The notes: generated by a model not told the origin, from the letters alone. A stretch of 64,000 bases of DNA from Chloroflexota bacterium (GCA_016860845.1 BOKF01000045.1:4896-68895), one strand, 5' to 3'; numbered from the stretch's first letter, positions 33,527 through 42,136 are shown. Numbers and translations: made by a program.

Positions 33527-33769
33527 GACCCACAATCGAGTGGGTCTTTAAAAAATTTTGCCCAGAGATTGGTGGGAACGGCCAACCTCTGGGCGAAAGA
33601 AGGAAGGAGATGCGCGAGGTGCTCGCGATTTGTTGGGCTTAGTATAAGGTTAATTTGGTTTTTTTGCATCGGCTAATAAGCGACGATTTGGACTGCCTCG
33701 CCTAAGCCATTTGGCGTAGGGCAAACGTAGGGCAAGCATTGACTTATCAGAACAGGCGTGCTACAGTAA

Positions 33770-33843
33770 GTAGAGGGTAGACAGTAGACGGTAGACGGGG
33801 AGAATTTCTTCCCCTGTCTACTGTCTGCCGTCTACTGTCTACT
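33770..33843. repeat. Exact heptad inverted repeat (GTAGACG / GTCTACT)
   Basis: The left half is GTAGAGG, GTAGACA, GTAGACG, GTAGACG in strict 7-base steps (33770-33797). The right half is GTCTACT, GTCTGCC, GTCTACT, GTCTACT (33816-33843). The loop is GGGAGAA...TTCTTCCCC, itself complementary. This is the clearest example of the heptad-hairpin family in the window. Confidence 0.85.
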
Positions 33844-33860
33844 TCATAAGGGAGATAGGA

Positions 33861-34589
33861 ATGGCAATACAGATTGACAACTTACCTACCTGGCAAATCA
33901 CCAACGGTTGGCGCGAAATTTTTGCCCGCGTTTTTACCGAGTTCGAGACCAAACTGAATGTCTCCCCGGAGTGGCTGGTCAACCCGGCGACGAATCGGCG
34001 GCTCAAGCTGGATTTGCTCTACCCCCAGATTGGGGTCGCCGTGCGCTTTGAAGGGGCTGAAATTAAGCAGCGGCGGCGGCGGCTCAGTCTGGAAGAAGAG
34101 GCCCAACAGCGTGTCCGCGATGATGCGCGGGTCGAGGTCTGCCAGGCGCATGGCATTGACCTGATTTTGGTAGACCTGTCGCTGGAGACGCCCAAGCCCA
34201 TTTTTCAAGATATAGACCAGAAATTGAGCCGGGCCAGCCAGCGTATCAAAGCGGCAGAGCTACGCTCAAAAATTAGCCAGGCCAGGGCTGCGGCAACAGC
34301 CCTGGCTCGCCAGGCCCAGAGTTACAGTAATTTCAAGCTGTACGCCGATTTGTGGGAAGACCGGCAGTATCAAGTTGTCGCCCCTGTTTCAGCGCCTGCC
34401 GCACCTCAAGCTAAACAACCTGTCTCTTTTAGGGTGGGAATGGAAGTTGAACATACCAGTTACGGCCCCGGTTTTGTGGTCGCGGCCACTCCCAGCGACG
34501 GCGACACCCTGGTTACGGTTGACTTTATCACCGCCGGGCAAAAAACCTTCGCCGCCAGCCTGGTGACCGATAAGTTGCGCCTGCGCTAG
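33861..34589 (+). CDS. Endonuclease-fold-like protein with PcrA/UvrD-type tudor domain
   Basis: The 242-residue protein has an N-terminal part (~20-115) that resembles Vsr/DUF559-type PD-(D/E)XK folds: RRLKLDLLYPQIGVAVRFEG, then RDDARVEVCQAHGIDLILVDL; a conserved nuclease Lys is not obvious. Residues ~130-165 form a helix. Residues ~192-242 (VGMEVEHTSYGPGFVVAA, LVTVDFITAGQKTF) match the small tudor-like module at the C-terminus of PcrA/UvrD helicases, which contacts RNA polymerase. The combination suggests a DNA-linked protein; no helicase is adjacent. GGGAGATAGGA precedes the ATG. Confidence 0.6.
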   Translation: MAIQIDNLPTWQITNGWREIFARVFTEFETKLNVSPEWLVNPATNRRLKLDLLYPQIGVAVRFEGAEIKQRRRRLSLEEEAQQRVRDDARVEVCQAHGIDLILVDLSLETPKPIFQDIDQKLSRASQRIKAAELRSKISQARAAATALARQAQSYSNFKLYADLWEDRQYQVVAPVSAPAAPQAKQPVSFRVGMEVEHTSYGPGFVVAATPSDGDTLVTVDFITAGQKTFAASLVTDKLRLR

Positions 34590-34666
34590 AAACGGGAGGC
34601 AATTATCTCAAACAGCCATGGTTGACGTGGGAATAACACCCGAACTATAATTACACGCAACAAACG

Positions 34667-34706
34667 GTCTACGGTAGACTGGCTCCCCCTTGTTTCGGTC
34701 TACCGC
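34667..34706. repeat. Palindromic GTCTAC G GTAGAC repeat
   Basis: GTCTAC (34667-34672) and GTAGAC (34674-34679) form a near-perfect palindrome, with a further GGTCTACCG copy ending at 34706. The unit is the same as in the heptad repeat at 33770 and the in-gene copies at 57099. It lies just before adenine deaminase. Confidence 0.55.
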
Positions 34707-34727
34707 CCCTTCCCTATGGAGGCGTGG

Positions 34728-36431
34728 ATGGAACTAGCCCAAATTATCAAAATTGCTCGAGGCGACGAACCCGCCGACCTCTTGCTCAAAAACGGCCGCA
34801 TCCTCAACCTTTTCACCGGCGAAATTATCCCAACCCATATCGCCATTGCCCAATCCCACATTGTTGGTCTGGGCGAGTATGAAGCGCAGCAAACGGTTGA
34901 CCTGAACGGGCGTTACGTTGCCCCCGGTTTGATTGACAGCCATGTTCACATCGAAAGCGCCATGGTTACGCCGCCTGAATTTGCCCGTGCGGTTGTCCCG
35001 GCCGGCACCACGACCGTCATCACCGACCCGCATGAAATTGCCAACGTATTGGGCCTGGAAGGTATTCGTTACATGCTGGCCATGGCCAAGTATAACCCGC
35101 TCAGCGTTTACGTCAACGCGCCGAGCTGCGTCCCCAGCACCCACATGGAAACCACCGGTGCGGCCCTGGCTTGGTACGATTTGGAGCCGCTGCAGCACGA
35201 GGAGTTTGTCATCGGCCTGGCCGAGGTGATGAATTTCCCCGGCGTCGTGGCCGGAGATGAAGGGCTTCTGAACAAGATTCGCTCGTTTCATGAGCGGGTC
35301 AAAGATGGGCACTGTCCCGGCCTGCTCGGTCGAAACTTGAATGCTTATGTCAGCGCCGGCATTGGCAGCGACCACGAATGTACCACCGTCGAGGAAGCCC
35401 TGGAAAAGCTGCGCCTGGGCATGTACATCTTCATTCGTGAAGCCACCAACGCCCACAACCTCAAGCCCCTGCTCCCGCTGATTACCCCTGACAATGCCCG
35501 CCGTCTCTGCTTTTGCACCGACGACCGCCAGCCCGCCGATCTGCTGGAGGAAGGTCATATTGACTTTATGCTCCGTACCGCCATCGCCGAGGGTGTGCCG
35601 CCCATGACCGCTTTCCGCATGGCCACCCTCAATCCAGCCGAATATTTCCGCCTGGACGACCGGGGAGCGATTGCTCCGGGCCGCCGGGCCGATCTGATGG
35701 TCTTCTCCGATTTGCAGGCTCCGGTGGCCGAGCAGGTCTATCGCGGGGGAAAGCTGGCGGCGCAAGACGGGGTTATGCTTCCCTGGGAACGTCCGGCGCG
35801 GCGCATGGCGCTGCGCAGTTCCATGAACGTGGATTGGAGCAAAGTAGACCTGGCCCTGCCGGTGGAGGGGGCCCAAGTGCGGGTTATCGGAACTATTCGC
35901 GACCAATTGATTACCCAACATTTGATTGAGGCGACGCCCCAGGCCGACGGCCAGGTGGTTGCCGATACCCAGCGTGACATTTTGAAAATGGCTGTCATCG
36001 AGCGGCACATGGCTACCGGCAACGTGGGCCAGGGGTTGGTGCGCGGCCTGGGCTTGCAGCGCGGAGCTATTGCCAGCACCATCGCCCACGATCATCATAA
36101 CCTGGTGGTTATCGGCGTAGATAGGCAAAGTATGTTGACCGCCGCCCACGCGCTGGCCGAGTCGCAGGGTGGGATGGCCGCCGCCGACGGCGATACCGTT
36201 TTAGCCCAACTCCCTTTGCCCATTGCCGGCCTCATGAGCGACCAGCCCATCGAGCGAGTCAGGGAGCAGATGGACGGCATGCTCCGGGCGGCGCATCAGT
36301 TGGGGTCGCCGCTGCATGATCCTTTTATGGCCATGAGTTTTTTGGCCCTGCCGGTCATCCCTTCCCTCAAGCTAACCGATCACGGACTGGTGGATGTGGA
36401 TAAGTTCCAACTAGTGTCACTGTTCGTTTAA
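34728..36431 (+). CDS. ade: Adenine deaminase
   Basis: This enzyme converts adenine to hypoxanthine and ammonia using a binuclear metal centre of the amidohydrolase superfamily. The 567-residue protein has the Ade layout: N-terminal beta domain (DLLLKNGRILNLFTGEI), metal site PGLIDSHVHIESAMV, TTTVITDPHEIANVLG, GHCPGLLGRNLNAYVSAG, FCTDDRQPADL and the C-terminal domain with TIAHDHHNLVVIG. I prefer ATG 34728, with GGAGG five bases upstream, to ATG 34716. The xanthine dehydrogenase genes that follow would process its product. Confidence 0.93.
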   Translation: MELAQIIKIARGDEPADLLLKNGRILNLFTGEIIPTHIAIAQSHIVGLGEYEAQQTVDLNGRYVAPGLIDSHVHIESAMVTPPEFARAVVPAGTTTVITDPHEIANVLGLEGIRYMLAMAKYNPLSVYVNAPSCVPSTHMETTGAALAWYDLEPLQHEEFVIGLAEVMNFPGVVAGDEGLLNKIRSFHERVKDGHCPGLLGRNLNAYVSAGIGSDHECTTVEEALEKLRLGMYIFIREATNAHNLKPLLPLITPDNARRLCFCTDDRQPADLLEEGHIDFMLRTAIAEGVPPMTAFRMATLNPAEYFRLDDRGAIAPGRRADLMVFSDLQAPVAEQVYRGGKLAAQDGVMLPWERPARRMALRSSMNVDWSKVDLALPVEGAQVRVIGTIRDQLITQHLIEATPQADGQVVADTQRDILKMAVIERHMATGNVGQGLVRGLGLQRGAIASTIAHDHHNLVVIGVDRQSMLTAAHALAESQGGMAAADGDTVLAQLPLPIAGLMSDQPIERVREQMDGMLRAAHQLGSPLHDPFMAMSFLALPVIPSLKLTDHGLVDVDKFQLVSLFV

Positions 36432-36472
36432 TCTGCCGTTTTTTGAAAGAAATGAACCTTTAAAGTATTATT

Positions 36473-36505
36473 AACCTCAGTTCGACATTTCGCCGAACTC
36501 AGGTT
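36473..36505. repeat. Hairpin upstream of the xanthine dehydrogenase genes
   Basis: AACCTCAGTTCG (36473-36484) and CGAACTCAGGTT (36494-36505) are complementary with one mismatch, between ade and the FAD/Fe-S subunit gene. It could be an operator or attenuator; no U-run follows. Confidence 0.45.
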
Positions 36506-36547
36506 ATTAGTACTAACCTTAACCTTACGCAGATGTAGGATGATGCC

Positions 36548-37969
36548 ATGTGGCAAATGTACCATACTCCCCGCTCCCTCGACGAAACCCTGCAACTTTT
36601 GTTCGACCACCGCAGCGAAGCCCGGCTGATTGCCGGAGGGACCGATCTCCTGATTGAGATTGAGCGCGGCGTGCGCTCGCCCAAAGTTATTATTGATATT
36701 TCCCGTCTGCCCAATCTAGATACAATTACCCAGGACGAGCAGCGGCGGATTCACCTGGGGCCGATGGTTACTCACAACCAGGTGGTCGGCTCAACGTTGT
36801 GCTGTAATCGGGCCTTTCCCCTGGCCAAAGCCTGCTGGGAAGTCGGCGCGCCGCAGATTCGTAATCGCGGCACAGTGGCCGGAAATCTGATCACAGCTTC
36901 CCCGGCCAACGATACAATTACCCCGCTCATGGCCCTGGATGCCTCGGTTACGCTGCAAAGTATCAACGGCAGCCGCACCGTGCCCCTCAAAGAGTTTTTC
37001 CTGGGGGTTCGCAAAACCGTGCTCGAGCCGGATGAGATGCTGGTAGATATCGCCTTTCCGGCCCTGGCTTCCCACCAGATCGGCACCTTTGTCAAATTAG
37101 GGCTGCGCCGGGCGCAGGCCATCTCCATCGTCAATGTGGCGGTTGTCTTGAGTATGTTTGCCGATACGGTGACCCAGGCTCGCATCACCCTGGGCAGCGT
37201 CGCCCCGACGATCGTCCGGGCCACCGACGCCGAGCGTTTTCTGACCGGCAAGGTGCTGACCCGCGATGTTATGGCGCGGGCGGGGGCGCTGGCCGCGCAA
37301 ACAATCAGCCCAATCAGTGACGTGCGGGGGTCGGCCGAATACCGGCGCTATATGAGCGAAACGCTGACCCGCCATGCCCTGGAAATGTTAGCCGAGGGTA
37401 CAGAGTCTGATACCTTACCGCCCAAGCCGGTTATGCTCTGGGGCAGCAGCAACGGCCATTTCCCCCCAGCCGGCGATGAGGAAACAATTGTCCACACCGA
37501 AACCGCCGACGAACCGATTGCCACCACGATCAACGGTGAGGCCCGCTTTATTCACGGGGCCAATGACAAAACCCTGTTACGCATGCTCCGTGAGGATGCC
37601 GGTTTGATCGGCACTAAGGAGGGTTGCGCTGAGGGCGAATGTGGCGCTTGCACGGTCTTTCTGGACGGTATTGCCGTGATGAGCTGCCTGGTCCCTGCCC
37701 CTCGTGCCCACAACAGCCAGATTGTTACCCTCGAAGGGTTAAGTGAAGGCGACAAGCTGCACCCGGTTCAGCAAGCTTTTATTAATGAGGGGGCCGTGCA
37801 GTGCGGCTACTGCACTCCTGGCTTTTTGATGAGCGGCGCCTCCCTCATGGAGGAACGCCAGCGGCCCACCCGCGACGAAATCAAGCAGGCCATTACCGGC
37901 AACCTGTGCCGCTGTACGGGGTATTACAAAATTTTACAGGCTTTAGAGAAGGCATACGAAATAAAATGA
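36548..37969 (+). CDS. Xanthine dehydrogenase FAD-binding and [2Fe-2S] subunits fused
   Basis: The 473-residue protein joins two subunits that are usually separate. Residues ~1-290 are the FAD domain (RLIAGGTDLLIEIERG, GAPQIRNRGTVAGNLITASPAND, GLRRAQAISIVNVAVVL). Residues ~318-473 are the small iron-sulfur subunit with the plant-ferredoxin cluster (GCAEGECGACTVFLDG) and the second cluster (CGYCTPGFLMS ... CRCTGYYKI). It would pass electrons from the molybdenum subunit to FAD. AGGATGATGCC precedes the ATG. Its TGA overlaps a downstream ATG (37966), implying coupling to the molybdenum subunit. Confidence 0.9.
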   Translation: MWQMYHTPRSLDETLQLLFDHRSEARLIAGGTDLLIEIERGVRSPKVIIDISRLPNLDTITQDEQRRIHLGPMVTHNQVVGSTLCCNRAFPLAKACWEVGAPQIRNRGTVAGNLITASPANDTITPLMALDASVTLQSINGSRTVPLKEFFLGVRKTVLEPDEMLVDIAFPALASHQIGTFVKLGLRRAQAISIVNVAVVLSMFADTVTQARITLGSVAPTIVRATDAERFLTGKVLTRDVMARAGALAAQTISPISDVRGSAEYRRYMSETLTRHALEMLAEGTESDTLPPKPVMLWGSSNGHFPPAGDEETIVHTETADEPIATTINGEARFIHGANDKTLLRMLREDAGLIGTKEGCAEGECGACTVFLDGIAVMSCLVPAPRAHNSQIVTLEGLSEGDKLHPVQQAFINEGAVQCGYCTPGFLMSGASLMEERQRPTRDEIKQAITGNLCRCTGYYKILQALEKAYEIK

Positions 37970-37972
37970 CCG

Positions 37973-38026
37973 CTGACCCCCACCCCAACCCTCCCCCTAA
38001 TAGGGGGAGGGCAGGGAGGGGGTCAG
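37973..38026. repeat. CCCCTCCC/GGGAGGGG hairpin between xanthine dehydrogenase subunits
   Basis: The outer arms are CTGACCCCC (37973-37981) and GGGGGTCAG (38018-38026); the inner arms CCTCCCCCTA and TAGGGGGAGG are perfectly complementary. If translated from the ATG at 37966, it gives a DPHPNPPPNRGRAGRG-type peptide, familiar as a repeat artefact. A related pair lies at 63779-63828. Confidence 0.8.
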
Positions 38027-38046
38027 TGGTCGCCATAGGCGGACCT

Positions 38047-40281
38047 ATGTCTAACCAAACCATCGGCAAATCTATTAAACGGCTTGATGCGCTGGGGAAA
38101 GTAACGGGACAAACGCTCTACCCTGGCGACCGCAGCCATGAAAACGAATTGTGGCTCAAAGTCCTCTTTGCCCGCCGGCCGCACGCCCATGTCATCAGCA
38201 TTGACACCAGCGAGGCCGAAGCTTTGCCCGGCGTGATGGGTGTGCTCACGGCGAAAGATGTCCCGGTTAACCAGTACGGCCTGCAAATCCCGGATCAGCC
38301 GGTATTGTGCGGGCCGGGGTCGAACAAAAAAGGCGGCGATATTGTCCGCTTTGTGGGTGACAATGTGGCGGTAATCATCGCCGAAAATGAGAAGATTGCT
38401 GCCCAGGCCCGCGACTTGATTCGAGTGGAGTATGAAGATCTGCCTATTGTGTATGATCCCGTCTGGGCTATGTCAGGCCAGGCTCCCCAGTTGCATCCCG
38501 GCGTGCTCAACAACATCGCCGATTACAAACGGATTCGCAAGGGCGACGCTGATGCGGCCTGGGATCAGTGCCAGGTGATTATTGAGGGAGTCTATCATAC
38601 CCCTTTCCAGGAGCATGCTTACCTCCAGCCGGAAGCCGGGACGGCCTACATGGACGACGAGGGCCGGATTACCGTCCACTGCGCCGGCCAGTGGACCTGG
38701 GAAGACCAGCAGCAAATTGCCCACGCCCTGGATTTGCCCCCTGACAAGATTCGGGTGGTGTACGATGCGATTGGGGGGGCCTTTGGCGGGCGCGAGGATA
38801 TGAGCGTGCAAATTGTTCTGGCTCTGGCCGTTTTGCGCATGTACCAGCGGCACGGCAACCGCCGCCCCATGAAGATTATCTGGAGCCGCGAGGAGTCGAT
38901 CATTGGTCACTGCAAGCGCCACCCAATGATTATCAAATCCAAGTGGGGCGCTAAAAGGGATGGCACGCTGGTAGCGGCTGAAATCGAAATCATCTCCGAT
39001 GCGGGTGGTTACATGTATACCAGCAACAAGGTGCTGGGCAACGCCGTGATGTGCGCCACCGGTCCCTACGAATTTCCCTATGTGAAGCTGGACGCTTACG
39101 CCGTTTACACGAACAACCTCGTCAGTGGGGCATTTCGCGGCTTTGGCGGGCCGCAGGGCCACTTTGCCGCCGAGATGCAGATGAACAAATTGGCCGAAAA
39201 ACTGGGCAAAGACCCGGTTGAGCTGCGGCTGAAAAATATTTTGGATGAAGACAAGTTGACCTCTGTCGGCACGACCATCCCCGGCGGGGTCAGCATGGCC
39301 AAAGTTATCCGCGAGACAGCCTGGAAATCCAATTGGACCAGCCGCATTGGCCCGCGCGGCGAAAATGACCCCGATTTCCCGGAGCCGCTGCCCCGGCTGG
39401 TCAGCGGCAAAGGCTTTGCCGCTGGTTTCAAAAATATCGGCTTTAGTTTTGGCTACCAGGAGAATAGCTGGGCCGAGGTGGAATTGCGCGGGGCAGGTGA
39501 GATCGAAGAGGCTGTCCTCCGGATTGCCGGGGCCGAGGTGGGCCAGGGCCACCATACGGCGATGGCTCAAATCGCCGCCGAAACCCTGGGCATAGAGTTA
39601 GACAAAGTCAAGCTTGAAGTATCGGATACCGCTTTCACCCAAAGCTCCGGCAGCGCCAGCGCATCCCGCTTGACCTTTATGGCCGGCAACGCCGTTAAAG
39701 AGGCCGCCGACTTTGCCCGGCGCAAATGGCAATCCGAAGAGCGCCCGGCCGTTGCCGAAGCAACCTGGCTGGCCCCCAAAACAACCAACTTTGACCCCGA
39801 TACCGGCTACTGCGTACCTAACTTTGCCTACGGCTACGTCGCCCAAATGGCCGAAGTGACCGTTGACACCGAAACCGGTTTTATCACCGTCAACCGGGTG
39901 GTTTGCGCCGACGACGTGGGCAGGGCTATCAATCCCGATCAAATCATCGGCCAGATCGAGGGCGCGATTGTCCAGGCGCACGGGTATACCATCCTGGAGG
40001 ATTTTCGCGTGGAAAAGGGGCAGGTGTTGACCCCTCACCTCAGCACCTATCTCATTCCCGGCGTCTATGACATTCCCAAGCGTATTGACTCGATTATTAT
40101 CGAAGACCCCCACCCAAATGGGCCTTACGGCGTCCGGGGCATGGCCGAAATGCCGTATCTACCCTACGCCGCGGTCATCGCCTCCGCCGTTTTCGACGCC
40201 ATCGGCATCTGGTTCAACGAGTTCCCCTTAACGCCGGAGCGGGTGCTGCGGGGGCTGGGCAAGGTCAGAAATCGCTGGTAA
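38047..40281 (+). CDS. Xanthine dehydrogenase molybdenum-binding subunit
   Basis: The 744-residue subunit binds molybdenum cofactor and hydroxylates purines (hypoxanthine to xanthine to urate). Features: IGKSIKRLDALGKVTGQTLYPGD, the molybdopterin loops GAFGGREDMS and SGAFRGFGGPQGHFAAEM, AGAEVGQGHHTAMAQIAAETLG, SSGSASASRLTF, and the C-terminal VRGMAEMPYLPYAA with the catalytic-type Glu. The start is uncertain: ATG 38047 fits the family, whereas ATG 37966 overlaps the previous stop (ATGA) but would add 27 residues encoded by a DNA hairpin. With ade and the fused subunit it forms a purine-breakdown cluster. Confidence 0.9.
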   Translation: MSNQTIGKSIKRLDALGKVTGQTLYPGDRSHENELWLKVLFARRPHAHVISIDTSEAEALPGVMGVLTAKDVPVNQYGLQIPDQPVLCGPGSNKKGGDIVRFVGDNVAVIIAENEKIAAQARDLIRVEYEDLPIVYDPVWAMSGQAPQLHPGVLNNIADYKRIRKGDADAAWDQCQVIIEGVYHTPFQEHAYLQPEAGTAYMDDEGRITVHCAGQWTWEDQQQIAHALDLPPDKIRVVYDAIGGAFGGREDMSVQIVLALAVLRMYQRHGNRRPMKIIWSREESIIGHCKRHPMIIKSKWGAKRDGTLVAAEIEIISDAGGYMYTSNKVLGNAVMCATGPYEFPYVKLDAYAVYTNNLVSGAFRGFGGPQGHFAAEMQMNKLAEKLGKDPVELRLKNILDEDKLTSVGTTIPGGVSMAKVIRETAWKSNWTSRIGPRGENDPDFPEPLPRLVSGKGFAAGFKNIGFSFGYQENSWAEVELRGAGEIEEAVLRIAGAEVGQGHHTAMAQIAAETLGIELDKVKLEVSDTAFTQSSGSASASRLTFMAGNAVKEAADFARRKWQSEERPAVAEATWLAPKTTNFDPDTGYCVPNFAYGYVAQMAEVTVDTETGFITVNRVVCADDVGRAINPDQIIGQIEGAIVQAHGYTILEDFRVEKGQVLTPHLSTYLIPGVYDIPKRIDSIIIEDPHPNGPYGVRGMAEMPYLPYAAVIASAVFDAIGIWFNEFPLTPERVLRGLGKVRNRW

Positions 40282-40325
40282 GACGAGGCAGACAGGTTGT
40301 GCCGCCTCTTCGCCCCGTCTTCCCT

Positions 40326-40353
40326 TTGACAAAACGGGCAGAGAAAGTATAAT
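40326..40353 (+). promoter_or_regulatory. Sigma-70 promoter of tRNA-Leu
   Basis: Both hexamers are perfect: TTGACA (40326-40331) and TATAAT (40348-40353), 16 bases apart, with the tRNA starting 24 bases after the -10. Confidence 0.85.
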
Positions 40354-40376
40354 CTAGCCAGATATTGATATAAAAC

Positions 40377-40459
40377 GCCTCGGTGGTGGAATTGGCATAC
40401 ACAGCAGGTTGAGGGCCTGTGTCCGTACGGACGTGAGAGTTCGAGTCTCTCCCGAGGCA
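40377..40459 (+). tRNA. tRNA-Leu (anticodon GAG)
   Basis: The 83-base class II tRNA folds with acceptor GCCTCGG/CCGAGGC and discriminator A; anticodon stem GCAGG/CCTGT with loop TTGAGGG (anticodon GAG); long variable arm GTCCG-TAC-GGAC; and T stem GAGAG/CTCTC with loop TTCGAGT. No CCA is encoded directly after the discriminator (TCCA follows). It has its own strong promoter and terminators. Its last 13 bases are duplicated at 51808, which marks it as the probable integration site of the island downstream. Confidence 0.97.
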
Positions 40460-40493
40460 TCCAAGTCTTACACCCCTGGAAATAAACCAGGGG
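40447..40493. repeat. 47-bp direct repeat, tRNA-side copy (candidate attachment site)
   Basis: This starts at the 3' strand of the tRNA T-stem, runs through the acceptor end and discriminator, and includes the CCCCTGG...CCAGGGG hairpin. It is identical over 47 bases to 51808-51854. Weaker similarity continues about 110 bases beyond both copies. Confidence 0.85.
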
Positions 40494-40552
40494 GTCGGTT
40501 TTCGAAAACATACAAAAAGAGGCCGAATTATCAATAAATTCGACCTCTTTTT
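40473..40552 (+). terminator. Tandem terminators after tRNA-Leu
   Basis: The first hairpin is CCCCTGG-AAATAAA-CCAGGGG. The second (40514-40552) is AAAAAGAGG.CGAATT paired with AAATTCG.CCTCTTTTT, with a U-rich end in both directions. The rest of 40553-40715 shows no gene I can support. Confidence 0.8.
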
Positions 40553-40715
40553 GCTTTTCCGAGGCTATTTTTGAAGCCAAAACACACCTTGATTTGACGC
40601 TTCTAATATGGGCGTGATTATGCCTCGGAAGGCGGTTCCAACTCTCACGCCTGTTTCCAGGTGGCCGCCTGCGCCTTATCGGTCAGGGAGCAATCAATGG
40701 CTTGGAATTCATAAT

Positions 40716-40937
40716 TTAGACATCCGGGTTCGAAGCTTGTCGGTGCTGCTGGATTTTGCCGATAAGCGTGTCCAGGTCGGTCTCGGTCAACCAGGTTTCT
40801 CGCTCGATGGTGTAGTCGCCATAGCCGGTTTCAAACTGCTGCAAAAAGCGGATGAAGCCAACCGGCCCTAATTCTTTGACCAGAGCCTTCAAACCAAGTT
40901 GACGAATTTCATTTAGGGTTGCTGTTGGTCCAATCAT
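40716..40937 (-). CDS. Small partner protein of the PIN-domain gene
   Basis: The 73-residue protein reads MIGPTATLNEIRQLGLKALV, ELGPVGFIRFLQQFETGYGDY, WLTETDLDTLIGKIQQ. It is helical, with a pattern I associate with small proteins encoded beside PIN-domain genes in cyanobacteria and Chloroflexota. The start at ATG 40937 overlaps the PIN stop (ATGA), and AGGAGG sits 10 bases upstream inside the PIN gene. It is probably the antitoxin or a DNA-binding partner; direct evidence is lacking. Confidence 0.7.
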   Translation of the reverse strand: MIGPTATLNEIRQLGLKALVKELGPVGFIRFLQQFETGYGDYTIERETWLTETDLDTLIGKIQQHRQASNPDV

Positions 40938-41398
40938 ACTTTCGATACCTCCTGTAACCAAGTAAGCGGGTTCTCCACTTGTATGTTAAGTTGCCCTGTC
41001 AGCCGACGAGCCAGGTTTAACAGCTTGTCATCAGTCGTCAAGAAAACATCAGCTTGACCCAGTTCGGCGCAAGCTATGTGTAAAGCATCCCAAAGTTTAA
41101 ATCCCAGGGCCTGCAATTGTCTGGCTCGATCTTCTTCGGCTGGTCCAATTTCAATAGAGCGATAAACAAATTCTGCCAATAATTGTACACGTAATCGTCT
41201 TTCTGTGTCAGGCGTCTGCTCAATTTCAAAATCCAAAACCTCACTTCCTAACCAAAGCCACTCCTGTGTTTGCAGGCGTCTAATAATCAGGACAATCGCT
41301 TCTGTTTCAAGACGAATTCGATCCTGAGTTTGGTCATCAAACGGACGGTTAAGACAACAAGCATCGAGATAAATTATTGGTTGTTGGTCAACTGCCAA
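40934..41398 (-). CDS. PIN-domain protein (VapC-like ribonuclease fold)
   Basis: The 154-residue protein has PIN acidic residues: Asp in IIYLDACCLNRPFDD, Glu in SEVLDFEIEQ, and Asp residues in LWDALHIACAELGQADVFLTTDD. Such proteins usually cleave RNA and act as toxins. Its stop overlaps the start of the small partner, so the two form a toxin-antitoxin-like pair with toxin first. It is the first protein module inside the proposed tRNA-Leu island. Confidence 0.85.
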   Translation of the reverse strand: MAVDQQPIIYLDACCLNRPFDDQTQDRIRLETEAIVLIIRRLQTQEWLWLGSEVLDFEIEQTPDTERRLRVQLLAEFVYRSIEIGPAEEDRARQLQALGFKLWDALHIACAELGQADVFLTTDDKLLNLARRLTGQLNIQVENPLTWLQEVSKV

Positions 41399-41581
41399 GA
41401 TTAGCTTCCTCCAATATCTTGTTGGATTGAAAAAGCTCGTTGGGAGTCTTTACTAGATTTTACTCGAGCAGTTCTGGTTCGCAAGGTACAGTATCAATAT
41501 TCTTGAGCACAGATTATTGAGTCAGGATGCCCCGCCAGGAAGCTATTTGTTCGTCTCGATTAGGGGCTGTACCACTTGATC

Positions 41582-42136
41582 TCATGGGTGGGCCTTACCG
41601 AAACGTTCCAGCACCCACAAACAAGCCAGTTTCGTCGCCCCCAACTCGTGGTAGAAATGGTTCCTTAACTCGCTCGATTTAACGGCGGAGAGATGGCGGG
41701 AGTTCATCCCGATGCCCTCGGCAAAGGCTTTCTGGGTAATGCCGTGCGTCTTCAATTCTTGCAGCAGTAGGTCGAGGGTGATGCTCTGCAAATATTCAGT
41801 CAGTTCGGCCAACCCTTGAACCGCAGCCAGGGGTTTGGTTTTTATCTCGCGGAAGGAAGCCGGATCATTCAGGAAGGTTATAGCCAGGGCCGCGCAGTGG
41901 TGGCAGTAACCGTGTTTACCAATGTAACAACTACAAGCAGAAGTGACTCCCTGTTCATCGGCTCGGATGGTCACGGTGTAAGTGCCGTGATTACCCTCCA
42001 CCTGGGCTGAAATTTTTGTTCCCAGGCGCGTTCCATTAAAAAATTGGCCGACATACCCTTTGGCCTTTTCACCCGGTTGGCCCGGCCAATGGTGTTGCAG
42101 CGCCTCTTTGAGCACCTCTACATCTGTCTGCAACAT
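41582..42136 (-). CDS. SWIM zinc-finger protein with C-terminal helical domain
   Basis: The 184-residue protein has the SWIM pattern CxC...CxH at residues 68-80 (ACSCYIGKHGYCHHC) after a beta region (AQVEGNHGTYTVTIRADEQG), as in the zinc fingers found with SWI2/SNF2 ATPases. The C-terminal part (~115-184) reads LDLLLQELKTHGITQKAFAEGIGMNSRHLSAVKSSE and looks like a helix-turn-helix. It is likely a DNA-binding accessory protein. It diverges from the XPB module and is transcribed with the acidic protein upstream. Confidence 0.78.
   Translation of the reverse strand: MLQTDVEVLKEALQHHWPGQPGEKAKGYVGQFFNGTRLGTKISAQVEGNHGTYTVTIRADEQGVTSACSCYIGKHGYCHHCAALAITFLNDPASFREIKTKPLAAVQGLAELTEYLQSITLDLLLQELKTHGITQKAFAEGIGMNSRHLSAVKSSELRNHFYHELGATKLACLWVLERFGKAHP

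Noticed and set aside
34734..36149. 471-codon open frame antisense to adenine deaminase
   Set aside because: The sense strand is a clear adenine deaminase; the antisense product has no recognisable motif and results from high-GC codon bias.
40265..40580. Open minus-strand frames across the tRNA-Leu gene
   Set aside because: They are read through the tRNA and terminators (familiar 'RERLELSRPYGHRPST'-type artefact of tRNA-Leu antisense translation).
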